Positions 9,122 through 16,514 of a DNA stretch of 45,060 nt are shown in pieces; position 1 is the stretch's first letter, and each line of letters begins with the position of its first letter. The position numbers and the translations under genes were made by a program. The notes beneath the pieces are model-generated. The model saw nothing but the letters and a program-made list of their open reading frames with translations. It was not told where the DNA came from and made no database searches. This DNA is from an uncultured Eubacteriales bacterium. Lineage in GTDB: Bacteria > Bacillota > Clostridia > Oscillospirales > Oscillospiraceae. The DNA lies in contig URLO01000011.1 in assembly GCA_900548625.1 (NCBI GenBank), positions 1 to 45,060 of the forward strand, given 5' to 3'.

Positions 9122-9156
9122 TGAAAAATTACCGAAAAAACTTTGGTATTTTTTCA
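9122..9156. repeat. AT-rich inverted repeat upstream of araR
   Basis: TGAAAAATTACC (9122-9133) faces GGTATTTTTTCA (9145-9156), 12 bp with one mismatch and an 11-base spacer. It lies about 100 bases before the araR -10 and could be a regulator site or a weak terminator. Confidence 0.4.
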
Positions 9157-9252
9157 GGCTGTCCGCAGAAGGGCCGGATTTCTTTTGTCTGCTTTGCAAA
9201 TTTCCAAAAGAAAACGAACAAATCCTGCGATGCAGTTTCCGGGCTTCTATGC

Positions 9253-9258
9253 TACAAT
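9253..9258 (+). promoter_or_regulatory. Extended -10 of araR
   Basis: TGC precedes TACAAT (9253-9258), an extended -10 element, with no convincing -35. Transcription would begin about 20 bases before the araR start, where GGGAGG gives the ribosome binding site. Confidence 0.45.
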
Positions 9259-9284
9259 AAACACGTGAAGGGAGGCGGTTGCGC

Positions 9285-10352
9285 ATGACGCTCAAATATG
9301 AAGAACTGGTGCAGACGCTCCGGCAGACGCTGCCGCGGTGGTATGCAGACGGACAGCGAAAGCTGCCGAGCGAGCAGGAGCTTTCTGCGCAGTTCTCCGT
9401 CAGCCGCCAGACGCTCCGGCAGGCGCTTGCTGTGCTCGAACAGGACGGCCTTATCGAAAAGCGCCGCGGCAGCGGCAGCTTCCTGCGCCCGGCCGCAGGC
9501 AATCAGGAGCGGCGCATTGCCGTGGTCGCGACCTCGCTCAGCGACTACATCTTCCCGTCACTGCTCAAGGACATTCAGTCCTGCCTTGCCGCGCAGGGCT
9601 TTTCCGTCGTCATTCACGCCACCGAAAACGCCATCCGCCGCGAGCGCGAGATCTTGCAGCAGCTTCTGCTCGACCCGCCCGCCGGTATTCTGATCGAGGG
9701 CTGCAAGACGGCGCTCCCGAATCCGAACGCCGAGCTTTACCGGGAAATTCAAAAGCGCGGCCTGCCGATGACCTTCCTGCACGGAAACTGCCGGGAGCTT
9801 CCCGAGGCGTTCTGCGTCGGAGACGACAATTACGGCGGCGGCTATCTGCTGGCCTCGCATCTGCTGCAAAACGGGCACAAAAAAATCGCCGGGATCTTCA
9901 AATCCGACGATGTGCAGGGCCCGGAGCGCTATCACGGCATGGTCTGTGCAATGCGCGACGCGGGGCTTTTCCCGCTGGATGAAAATGTTCTCTGGTTTTC
10001 CAGCTTTCAGCGCCGTCAGCTCGTGGAGCTTCAGGACGAGAGTCTGCTGCAATCGTTTCTCCGGCAGCAGCTCGGCGGCTGCACTGCGGTCGTCTGCTAC
10101 AACGACGAGATTGCCTTTCACCTGATCCGGACGCTTCTGCGCGCCGGAATGCGCGTACCGGAGGATGTCGCCGTCGTGAGCTTCGACAACAGCTATTACA
10201 GCACCTTCGGCCCCGTCAGCATCACCTCCGCCGGACACGCGCCGCACGCAATGGGCAGCGCAGCAGCCGAGAATCTGCTGTCTCAGATCCGGCGCCAGCC
10301 GTGCCGGAGCATCAGCCTCCCATGGACGCTTTTCCGGCGGCAGAGCGGCTAA
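9285..10352 (+). CDS. araR: GntR/LacI-type transcriptional regulator, AraR-like
   Basis: A 355-residue regulator with the AraR architecture: an N-terminal GntR winged helix (about residues 1-65, with KLPSEQELSAQFSVSRQTLRQALAVL) joined to a LacI-type effector-binding domain (about 70-355, with VAVVSFDNSYYSTF near the C-terminus). AraR of Bacillus represses arabinose genes and is released by arabinose; it probably does so here. The ATG at 9285 is preferred over the in-frame TTG at 9279 because GGGAGG sits at better spacing. It diverges from the ara operon across a shared 516-base control region and ends at a bidirectional terminator. Confidence 0.88.
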   Translation: MTLKYEELVQTLRQTLPRWYADGQRKLPSEQELSAQFSVSRQTLRQALAVLEQDGLIEKRRGSGSFLRPAAGNQERRIAVVATSLSDYIFPSLLKDIQSCLAAQGFSVVIHATENAIRREREILQQLLLDPPAGILIEGCKTALPNPNAELYREIQKRGLPMTFLHGNCRELPEAFCVGDDNYGGGYLLASHLLQNGHKKIAGIFKSDDVQGPERYHGMVCAMRDAGLFPLDENVLWFSSFQRRQLVELQDESLLQSFLRQQLGGCTAVVCYNDEIAFHLIRTLLRAGMRVPEDVAVVSFDNSYYSTFGPVSITSAGHAPHAMGSAAAENLLSQIRRQPCRSISLPWTLFRRQSG

Positions 10353-10355
10353 TAT

Positions 10356-10390
10356 AAAAACGTGCATCCGTGTGGATGCACGTTCTTTTA
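10356..10390. terminator. Bidirectional terminator between araR and the sensory operon
   Basis: A perfect 11-bp stem (10359-10369 with 10374-10384) with loop GTGT has T-rich sequence on both sides (TTCTTTTAAT rightward, TTTTTATATT leftward). It serves araR and the convergent binding-protein gene, whose TAA overlaps it. Confidence 0.9.
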
Positions 10391-11377
10391 ATATACGCGG
10401 CTTTCCAGCAGTGCGTCCGTAATCTGGCCGCCGGTAAAGAGCTGCTCCGGAACGCAGACCATCTTATCCGGCGTTTCGCCGCGCTCAAGCTGCTCGATGA
10501 TCGCGCGCACGCGCGGCCCGTGGAGCGGATTGCACTCGGCGCACAGATCGATCGCCCCTCTCTTGCAGTACGAAAGTGCAGCCTGCCCTCCGTCGAAGGA
10601 GATGAGCGTGACGCCGCCCGCACCGTGCGCAATGCCCAGCTCGTCCATCGCCTGCATCACGCCGAAGCACATGTTGTCGTTCTCACAATAGACAACGTCC
10701 GGCGCCGGGTTGTCGCGCAGATAAGCGATCGTCACCTCATAGGCCTTTGCCTGCGTGAAATCGCCGTTGAGCTGCGCGGTGATCGTCCAGTTTTCGTGCG
10801 CGGCCACGCCTGCCTCCAATGCGGCGCTGCGCTGAAGCTGCGCTGTGGAGCCGGGCGTTCCCTGCAAGTGCATGATCTGCACGACCTCGCCGTCCTTGTC
10901 CGCCGCATCCAGCGTTTCTGCCAGCCACGCAACGGCTTCATCGGCGGTTTTTCTGAAATCCGAGCCGACCCAGCTCGTGTAGAGCGACGGGTCGTCCACC
11001 TCTACCTGCCGGTCAACGAGGATGACCGGGATCCTGGCTGCGCGCGCCTCCTCCAGAACGCTTTCCCAGCCGTTCTCCGTGACGGGCGCCAGCACGATGT
11101 AATCCACGTCCTGCTGAATGAAGGTGCGGATGGCCTTGAACTGGTTTTCCTGCTTCTGTCTGGCGTTGTCAAACAGCAGCTCGAAGCCGTTTTCCTCGCT
11201 CAGGCTCTGGCGCATGGACTCGGTGTTGGCAACGCGCCAGTCCGATTCCGCGCCGACCTGCGAAAAGCCGACGGTAATGAGTGTCCGCTCCTCCTCCGGC
11301 GTCTGCCGGACGCCCGGCTGACAGCCGCCCAGCGCCAAAAGCGCCAGCGTGCAGAAAAGCATGATCGTCCGTTTCAC
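10388..11377 (-). CDS. Sugar-binding lipoprotein of a three-component sensor (AraP-like)
   Basis: A 329-residue YtfQ/RbsB-type binding protein with a lipobox ending at Cys19 (ALGGC). GFSQVGAESDWRVAN near residue 37 is a YtfQ hallmark. It has no permease next to it; instead it is the third gene of an operon with a histidine kinase and response regulator, overlapping the kinase stop by 4 bases (GTGA). This layout matches AraPST of Geobacillus, where AraP binds arabinose outside the cell and signals through the kinase AraS. The start is GTG with AGAAAGGAG upstream. It is paralogous to the transport binding protein at 7761. The sensing role is inferred. Confidence 0.85.
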   Translation of the reverse strand: MKRTIMLFCTLALLALGGCQPGVRQTPEEERTLITVGFSQVGAESDWRVANTESMRQSLSEENGFELLFDNARQKQENQFKAIRTFIQQDVDYIVLAPVTENGWESVLEEARAARIPVILVDRQVEVDDPSLYTSWVGSDFRKTADEAVAWLAETLDAADKDGEVVQIMHLQGTPGSTAQLQRSAALEAGVAAHENWTITAQLNGDFTQAKAYEVTIAYLRDNPAPDVVYCENDNMCFGVMQAMDELGIAHGAGGVTLISFDGGQAALSYCKRGAIDLCAECNPLHGPRVRAIIEQLERGETPDKMVCVPEQLFTGGQITDALLESRVY

Positions 11378-12795
11378 GCATCCATCTCCTTTCTGATCGG
11401 AAAGCGCAGCGTGACCGTGGTTCCGGCGCCGGGCTCGCTTTCCAGCTCCATGGAGCAGTGCTCTGCGTACATCAGCCGCAGCCGCCGGTAGACCGTTCGC
11501 ACGCCGAAGCCGACCTGCTCCTCGGAATCGAGGCTCTGGCGAAGCTGCCGCAGGCGCTCCGGCGTCATACCCGCGCCATCGTCGCGCACGAGGATGCGGA
11601 CGGACTCGCCCTCCTGGGCGGCATCGACCAGAATGCAGCCCATGCCGCGGCGGAGCTTGATGCCGTGGTAGAGCGCATTTTCCACCAGCGGCTGCAAGGT
11701 GAGCTTCGGCAGCACGCAGCCGCGCAGCTCCGGCTGGACGCGGATCTCATAGCGCAGAATGTCCCGGTAGCGCGCCTGCTGGATCTCCAGATAGCTGCGC
11801 ACATGGATTTCTTCTTCGCCCAGTGTGATGATGTCGCGCCCCTTGCTCAGGGAGCTGCGGAAGAAATTGGACAGGCTCGTGACCATCTCGACGGCCTGTT
11901 CGTTTTTTCCGGTCTCTACGAGCCAGATGATGGTATCGAGCGTATTATAGAGAAAATGGGGGTTGATCTGGCTTTGCAGCAGTGCCAGCTCCATCGCGCG
12001 GAGCTTGTCCTGCTCCTGCCGGTTAAGCTCCATCTGCTGCTGCAAATGCTGCGCCATCTGCTCAAGGCTGTCGCTCAGCGTTCGCAGCGTCTCGTCCTCC
12101 GCCATGACCGGCTCCCGCGCGGCAAGATCGCCCTGTCCGATGGACTGCGCCCGCTCGCGCAGGGCATAGATCGGCTGCGTGATGCTGCGGCTGATGGCGG
12201 CGGCGCGCCGCGTGAGCACCACGACAAGCACCAGCGTGCCCGCCGCGACGAGGCACAGCTCCAGTCGGAGTCTGGCCGTCAGCGCCGCCTGCAAGGCGTC
12301 GAGATGCCCCGCCTCGTGATAGAGATAGGTATAGAAATACTGCTGGATCAGCTCCGTCAGGATATAGATGTTCGATTCCAGCTGCTCCATGCGCGCGTCG
12401 TAGCCCTCGGTCCTTGTGATCTGGAGGATGCGCTCGTGCAGATTGTCACACAGATCGATGGCGCTTGTGATGGCCTTGCGGCTCTGGCGGTCCTGCGTGC
12501 CGTCCAGAAGCTCCTGCGCCAGCGTCTTTGCCTCTGCAACCTCCTGTAAGGGGAGCGTCTCGCCGTAGCTGCTGTCAATGACGTAGTAATACATCTTGAG
12601 ATCGACGTCTTCCTTGAAGTTCTGGTTGAACTGCGAGGCGCGAACGATGTTGGCCGTCACAGCGGAATACTGGCGGTTGTGCAGCAGCAAAATTGCCAGC
12701 GTCGAAACAATGACCGCGCAGACCAGCAGCAGCATGCTCCACAGCAGCTGCCGGAGCTGCCGGCCGAGCGAGCCGTGTGCCTTAGGGCTCCTCAT
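11374..12795 (-). CDS. LytS/YesM-type sensor histidine kinase (AraS-like)
   Basis: Membrane sensor kinase, 473 residues. Order: basic N-terminus, TM1 (about 17-37), an extracytoplasmic region of about 125 residues, TM2 (about 166-187), a HAMP linker (about 188-242), the His_kinase domain with phospho-acceptor motif QSQINPHFLYNTLDTI (about 265-280), and an HATPase domain with LVENALYHG and DDGAGM. The short extracytoplasmic part contacts a separate binding protein in known three-component systems, fitting the coupled gene downstream. It overlaps the response regulator by 14 bases. Confidence 0.9.
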   Translation of the reverse strand: MRSPKAHGSLGRQLRQLLWSMLLLVCAVIVSTLAILLLHNRQYSAVTANIVRASQFNQNFKEDVDLKMYYYVIDSSYGETLPLQEVAEAKTLAQELLDGTQDRQSRKAITSAIDLCDNLHERILQITRTEGYDARMEQLESNIYILTELIQQYFYTYLYHEAGHLDALQAALTARLRLELCLVAAGTLVLVVVLTRRAAAISRSITQPIYALRERAQSIGQGDLAAREPVMAEDETLRTLSDSLEQMAQHLQQQMELNRQEQDKLRAMELALLQSQINPHFLYNTLDTIIWLVETGKNEQAVEMVTSLSNFFRSSLSKGRDIITLGEEEIHVRSYLEIQQARYRDILRYEIRVQPELRGCVLPKLTLQPLVENALYHGIKLRRGMGCILVDAAQEGESVRILVRDDGAGMTPERLRQLRQSLDSEEQVGFGVRTVYRRLRLMYAEHCSMELESEPGAGTTVTLRFPIRKEMDA

Positions 12796-14401
12796 GGCGC
12801 TCCGCCTCCCCGGCGCGGTAGCTGCTCGGCGTGCAGCCCTGTGTTTTTTTAAAGAGGAAACTGAAATAGCGCGGGTCGCGGTAGCCGACCTCGTAGGCCA
12901 CCTCGCTCGAGCGCTTTCCGGAATAGCGCAGAAGCTCCTTGGCGCGCGCCATCCGCTTTTCCGTCAGGTATTCCACAAACGTCTGCCCCATTTCCTGACT
13001 GAAAACGCCGGAAAAATAGTTCGGGCTGATGTTTGCGGCCTTTGCGACGGCGTTGAGCGACAGATTTTCGTCCGTATAATTCTGGTCGATGTAGCGAAGC
13101 GCCCGCTTGAGCATGGATTTATACTGGTTTCCGGATTCCTCCTCGCGCAGCTCAATGGCCCGGCGCAGCAGCGCGGCGCAGTTCTTCTTCAGCTCCGGCA
13201 GCTCCGCATCGACCGAAAGCACCTTTGCCTGCTCCAGCGGACGCAGGAATTCCTCCTGTGTATAGCCGAAGCTCTTGGCGGCGCGGATGGCGCTGAAGCG
13301 CAGCTCCAGCAGCACATACTGGCGAAACAGCAGCGAGCCCAGCGCGTTGCCGAAGGAGGCGAGATATTCCGATACAAAATCGGGGATCTCCTCGCGCATA
13401 CCCGTTTGCAGGAAATTGCGGACAATGGCGGGGTCTGCCTTGGTGGCGTCGATCTCGTCGAGCGCCGGAAGCTCTCCGCGCTGCGGCCTTTGCAGCACCT
13501 GCGCCGTCAAAACGTGCTGCTCCGGCAGAAGATGGCGGTAGGATAAAATGGTGTGTGCCTTGGCATAGCACTGCGGAAGCTCGCTCAGCCGCAGAACCGG
13601 CTCGCTGACCGCCGCATACCACGCGAGCGATTCGTCGCCCGCGCAGCGGCGCTGGATGTTTTCGATGCACCGCTGCGCCGCGTCGTCAAGACTCGCGGCG
13701 TTTCCCTTTACAAGAATGCAGTAGGTCATCAGGTTGCAGCGGAACAGCAGATACTCGCCGTAGCGCAGCAAATACGCCATCAGCTCCTCAAGCCGCTCGG
13801 CCAGCGCCTGGGAATACTCCGCCGCGCCGGTGGTTTGCAGGGTGAGCAAAATGACGTTGTAGCCTTCTGCGTCAATATCGATTTGAAGGCTCTTTGCCTG
13901 CTCGTAGATCTCCGAAACACGCAGAGAGCCGGTGGTGAGCTGCTCGAAGAATTTGCGGCGGGCAAACTGCTCATACTCCTGCCCCTCACGCCGGAACTGG
14001 CGCAGATAGGTTTTCTGCTCGCGCTCCTCGTCGATCTTCCGGCTGACGTCCTCCAGCGTTTTCAGGAGCGATGCCTTGGTCACGGGCTTGAGCAGATACT
14101 GCTCCACGCCGATCTCAATGGCCTCCTGCGCAAATTCAAAGTCGTTGTGGCCGCTGATGAGAATGATCTTTGTCTCCGGAAGCTCCGCACAGACAAGCCT
14201 GCTCAGTGCAAGTCCGTCCATAAACGGCATTTTGATGTCCGTGATCAGGATGTCGGGGCGCAGCTTGCGGATCTGCGGCAGCGCAAGCTCGCCGTCAGGC
14301 GCATCTCCGCAGAACTCAAAGCCGTATCTTGTCCAGTCGATGCACTCGCGCAGTCCCTCCCGCACGACGCATTCGTCCTCCACCAGAAAAACCTTCAGCA
14401 T
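12782..14401 (-). CDS. YesN-type response regulator with AraC DNA-binding domain (AraT-like)
   Basis: A 539-residue regulator: receiver domain (1-120) with acidic pair ED at 8-9, phospho-acceptor Asp55 (ITDIKMPFMDG) and Lys105, a long middle region of about 300 residues, and a C-terminal AraC/XylS double helix-turn-helix (about 435-530, with NLSLNAVAKAANISPNYFSGVFSQ split into its two helices). It should be phosphorylated by the kinase encoded next and activate sugar genes, most simply the neighbouring ara operon. It is the first gene of the sensory operon, with GAGGTGAT before the ATG. Confidence 0.9.
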   Translation of the reverse strand: MLKVFLVEDECVVREGLRECIDWTRYGFEFCGDAPDGELALPQIRKLRPDILITDIKMPFMDGLALSRLVCAELPETKIILISGHNDFEFAQEAIEIGVEQYLLKPVTKASLLKTLEDVSRKIDEEREQKTYLRQFRREGQEYEQFARRKFFEQLTTGSLRVSEIYEQAKSLQIDIDAEGYNVILLTLQTTGAAEYSQALAERLEELMAYLLRYGEYLLFRCNLMTYCILVKGNAASLDDAAQRCIENIQRRCAGDESLAWYAAVSEPVLRLSELPQCYAKAHTILSYRHLLPEQHVLTAQVLQRPQRGELPALDEIDATKADPAIVRNFLQTGMREEIPDFVSEYLASFGNALGSLLFRQYVLLELRFSAIRAAKSFGYTQEEFLRPLEQAKVLSVDAELPELKKNCAALLRRAIELREEESGNQYKSMLKRALRYIDQNYTDENLSLNAVAKAANISPNYFSGVFSQEMGQTFVEYLTEKRMARAKELLRYSGKRSSEVAYEVGYRDPRYFSFLFKKTQGCTPSSYRAGEAERHEEP

Positions 14402-14418
14402 GTCATCACCTCAGACCC

Positions 14419-14424
14419 ATTGTA
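14419..14424 (-). promoter_or_regulatory. -10 element of the three-component operon
   Basis: On the minus strand TACAAT (14419-14424) lies 18 bases before the response-regulator ATG; the region 17 bases further upstream (TTTCAA) is a weak -35. The leader would be only about 11 bases and mostly ribosome binding site. Confidence 0.4.
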
Positions 14425-14542
14425 ACATTCCCTGACAAGTTTTGAAAGAATAAAATTGTTTCTTTTGTGCGTTTTGACAGCGGCCTTCGCGCAAAGCGTC
14501 CGTTTGCACCGGAAACCGAATCGCGCCGGGCATGTGAAGACG

Positions 14543-14590
14543 AAAAACTCGCACAGGCCGGATGCAGCAGCATCCTGCGCCTGTGCGAGT
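14543..14590 (-). terminator. Terminator of the folate transporter gene
   Basis: A long hairpin (12-bp outer stem 14547-14558 with 14579-14590, plus an inner 6-bp stem) is followed on the minus strand by TTTTTCGTCTT. It separates the leftward folT transcript from the sensory operon. A further perfect palindrome without T-tract lies at 14651-14675, right after the folT stop. Confidence 0.85.
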
Positions 14591-14650
14591 CTCTGCACAT
14601 ATGCGGCGGAACCGGCGCGCGGCAAACGGTGCGCACGGTGTCATATGGTT

Positions 14651-14675
14651 GGCTTGGGAGGCAGCCTCCCAAGCC
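14651..14675. repeat. Perfect 12-bp palindrome after folT
   Basis: GGCTTGGGAGGC and its exact complement are separated by a single base. No T-run follows on either side, so it is more likely an mRNA 3' stabilising hairpin than a terminator. Confidence 0.6.
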
Positions 14676-14678
14676 CGA

Positions 14679-15746
14679 CTATTTTATCGTGATCTCCAGC
14701 ACCTCGCCGGTCTTGTCGTTGAGGACGATGGTGACGGTCTGCGTGCAGGTCATAACGCCGTCGTCCGCTACGGCTCTTGCTTTCGATTTGGACAGGCCGC
14801 GGATGGTCTCCAAATCCTTGTCATAGCCCTCCAGCATATCTTCTTCCAATGTGTAAACGGCTACTGTGTAGGTCGTCTCACTGGAGAGGAATTTCCTGTA
14901 GGCGCTCTCGACGATGGTGACCGTGTTTTCCGGATCCACATTTTCCGTGTCTGCAAGGACCTGCGTCATCTGGGTGTTCTTCGCATATCGCTCCTCGGCG
15001 GAATACTTTGCGGAAAGGGACGTCGTCTTATAGTAGTAGCTCAGATAGCCGAAGACGCACCCCACACCGATGGCAAAGAGGATCACCAGCGTGACGATCT
15101 GCTTCTTTGTAAACCGCAGTGTGTTTTTTGCGTCGCTGCCGGTATAGGTGAGCCCCAGACGGGCGGTGATCGGCAGCATGACGGAGAGGAACAGCGTCAG
15201 CAGGAAGCTCTCAATGGGGAACATCAGGATGTTCTTCACCACGCTGGGCAGCGTCATCAGAAGGGTATACTGCTTACCGCCCATGTAGAGTGCGTAGTAC
15301 CACATCATGATGGGGGTCTGGAGGACAACGTTGATGAGCAGGCTGATGGTAAAGCGGCTCAGCATGATCCGCGTGGTGGTCACCTTGGCCCGGTACAGGA
15401 ACAGGGCAAAGACCATGGAGCCGCCGATCTCTGTCAGGATGAAGGGCAGAAAGTACATGCCGTCCGGCCGGATCAGATAGCCGAGGACATCGGTCACGGC
15501 TGCGCAGATCGCCGCCATGACCGGGCCAAAGACCATCGCGCCCAGCGCGTTGACGAAGAAGGCCGTGTTGATCCGCAGCACCGGCGTGATGGGGATGGAG
15601 ACCTGCTTCATGACCAGCCGCAGGGCGATCATCAGCGCAGCGAACACCAGCATGTGGATGTCACGAAGCTCTGCGGCAGCGTCACGCCAATAGGCCTTGG
15701 AAAACGGATGGGGATAGAGTGTGTTGGTTCTTTGTTTGTTGGGCAT
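14679..15746 (-). CDS. folT: Folate-type ECF transporter S component with extra C-terminal domain
   Basis: Membrane substrate-binding (S) component that captures folate and works with a shared EcfAA'T energising module encoded elsewhere. The first roughly 190 residues carry five or six hydrophobic segments and the FolT-like stretch ITPVLRINTAFFVNALGAMVFGP. FolT proteins are usually about 170-180 residues; this one has 355. The added part is a transmembrane segment (about 205-228, IVTLVILFAIGVGCVFGYL) and a hydrophilic domain of about 125 residues that I do not recognise. The start at 15746 has AGGAGG upstream; the frame is open to 15785. A THF riboswitch and terminator precede it, supporting folate as substrate. 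Confidence 0.88.
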   Translation of the reverse strand: MPNKQRTNTLYPHPFSKAYWRDAAAELRDIHMLVFAALMIALRLVMKQVSIPITPVLRINTAFFVNALGAMVFGPVMAAICAAVTDVLGYLIRPDGMYFLPFILTEIGGSMVFALFLYRAKVTTTRIMLSRFTISLLINVVLQTPIMMWYYALYMGGKQYTLLMTLPSVVKNILMFPIESFLLTLFLSVMLPITARLGLTYTGSDAKNTLRFTKKQIVTLVILFAIGVGCVFGYLSYYYKTTSLSAKYSAEERYAKNTQMTQVLADTENVDPENTVTIVESAYRKFLSSETTYTVAVYTLEEDMLEGYDKDLETIRGLSKSKARAVADDGVMTCTQTVTIVLNDKTGEVLEITIK

Positions 15747-15794
15747 AAAAATAACCTCCTTTTGATGCAGCGGTGACGAAACCAATGGCTCGGC

Positions 15795-15828
15795 AAAAAA
15801 ATCCCCGGCGGAATCAAACCACCGGGGA
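15795..15828 (-). terminator. Riboswitch-controlled terminator before folT
   Basis: A stem of CCCCGG-type pairs (15802-15811 with 15819-15828, one G-U) with a 7-base loop is followed on the minus strand by seven T (15795-15801). It sits between the THF aptamer and folT, so it is the expression platform: folate binding should favour termination. Confidence 0.9.
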
Positions 15829-15915
15829 GCTCAGAATACCGAGTAGACCGAAAGGCGATGCGTCACCCAACGGAGTATCGTTGCTACATAAAAGAAGGAG
15901 ATCCTTCTATTACGG

Positions 15916-16013
15916 CGCAGCGGGTGCGGAAATCCCATCGCGGACGCAGGTCCTTCGTCTGTCACACAACTCCCCATTTTGACAGCACTTCACGCGGGAG
16001 ATCCTACTCTGTT
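15916..16013 (-). ncRNA. THF (tetrahydrofolate) riboswitch aptamer
   Basis: Read on the minus strand the sequence contains, in order, the conserved THF aptamer segments GAGTAGG, CGCGTGAAGTG, a loop with GGGGAGTTGTGTGAC, CAGACGAAGG, GCGATGGGAT and a closing CCGCACCCGCTG. Their order and spacing match the known class. It begins right at the predicted transcription start and is followed by an intrinsic terminator and the folate-type ECF gene. It should switch off folT when reduced folate is abundant. Confidence 0.93.
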
Positions 16014-16021
16014 CACGAACC

Positions 16022-16050
16022 AGTATACACATATTGTTTCCAAAAGTAAA
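16022..16050 (-). promoter_or_regulatory. Promoter of the THF riboswitch-folT transcript
   Basis: On the minus strand TTTACT (16045-16050), 17 bases, then TATACT (16022-16027). The predicted start point is a few bases before the aptamer. Confidence 0.75.
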
Positions 16051-16130
16051 GGGCAATTTTTCCGTTTTCAGCAGCGTAAATTTCCGCCGCAGTGCAAAGT
16101 GCTCTGCATCCGGCATGTGCAGAATTTGTG

Positions 16131-16355
16131 TCAGGCCCGGCAGAAGGCGACCTGGAACACGGTGCCGCTTTCCGGGGTGCCGGATGCGGAGATCTCCCCG
16201 CCCAGCTTCTCTGCCATCTCCTTTGTGACGGCAAGGCCGAGGCCGAAGCCGGGCGGCAGCACTCCGCCGGAAAAGCCGGACGGCGCGCCTGTGCAGGCGG
16301 GCAGCGGCGATGCAGCCGGTGAAAGCAGGAACGGTGCTCGCCAATAAGAATCCAT
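16131..16355 (-). pseudogene. Remnant of a sensor histidine kinase C-terminus
   Basis: The reading frame ends with a histidine-kinase ATPase tail: a G2-box GFGLGLAVTKEMAEKLGGEI followed by SASGTPESGTVFQVAFC, which is the standard last strand-helix-strand of HATPase_c. Only about the last 45 residues look genuine; the N-box, G1 box, dimerisation domain and sensor are missing, and the upstream residues of the frame have no family character. It therefore looks like the 3' stub of a deleted kinase gene, between folT and the LuxR regulator. Confidence 0.65.
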
Positions 16356-16422
16356 TCGCGCGGCCGCAATATTGTTTTTGGCTTTTCACGCCGCCCGAAA
16401 CGCTGAAATCCTGCAAACACGG

Positions 16423-16451
16423 TTTACACTTCCGAAGAAAACCGGTATACT
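16423..16451 (+). promoter_or_regulatory. Promoter of the MalT-like regulator gene
   Basis: TTTACA (16423-16428), a 17-base spacer and TATACT (16446-16451) form a near-consensus sigma-A promoter about 60 bases before the start codon at 16515. Confidence 0.8.
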
Positions 16452-16514
16452 GGTATGCAAGCCACAATGGTTCTAGAAATAAAACTCTGTCAACGCGCAT
16501 TGGAGGGCCATACC

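Noticed and set aside
16013..16500. Minus-strand frames in other phases beside the kinase remnant
   Set aside because: Only the frame ending at 16131 carries histidine-kinase motifs; the others are arginine/alanine-rich without features.
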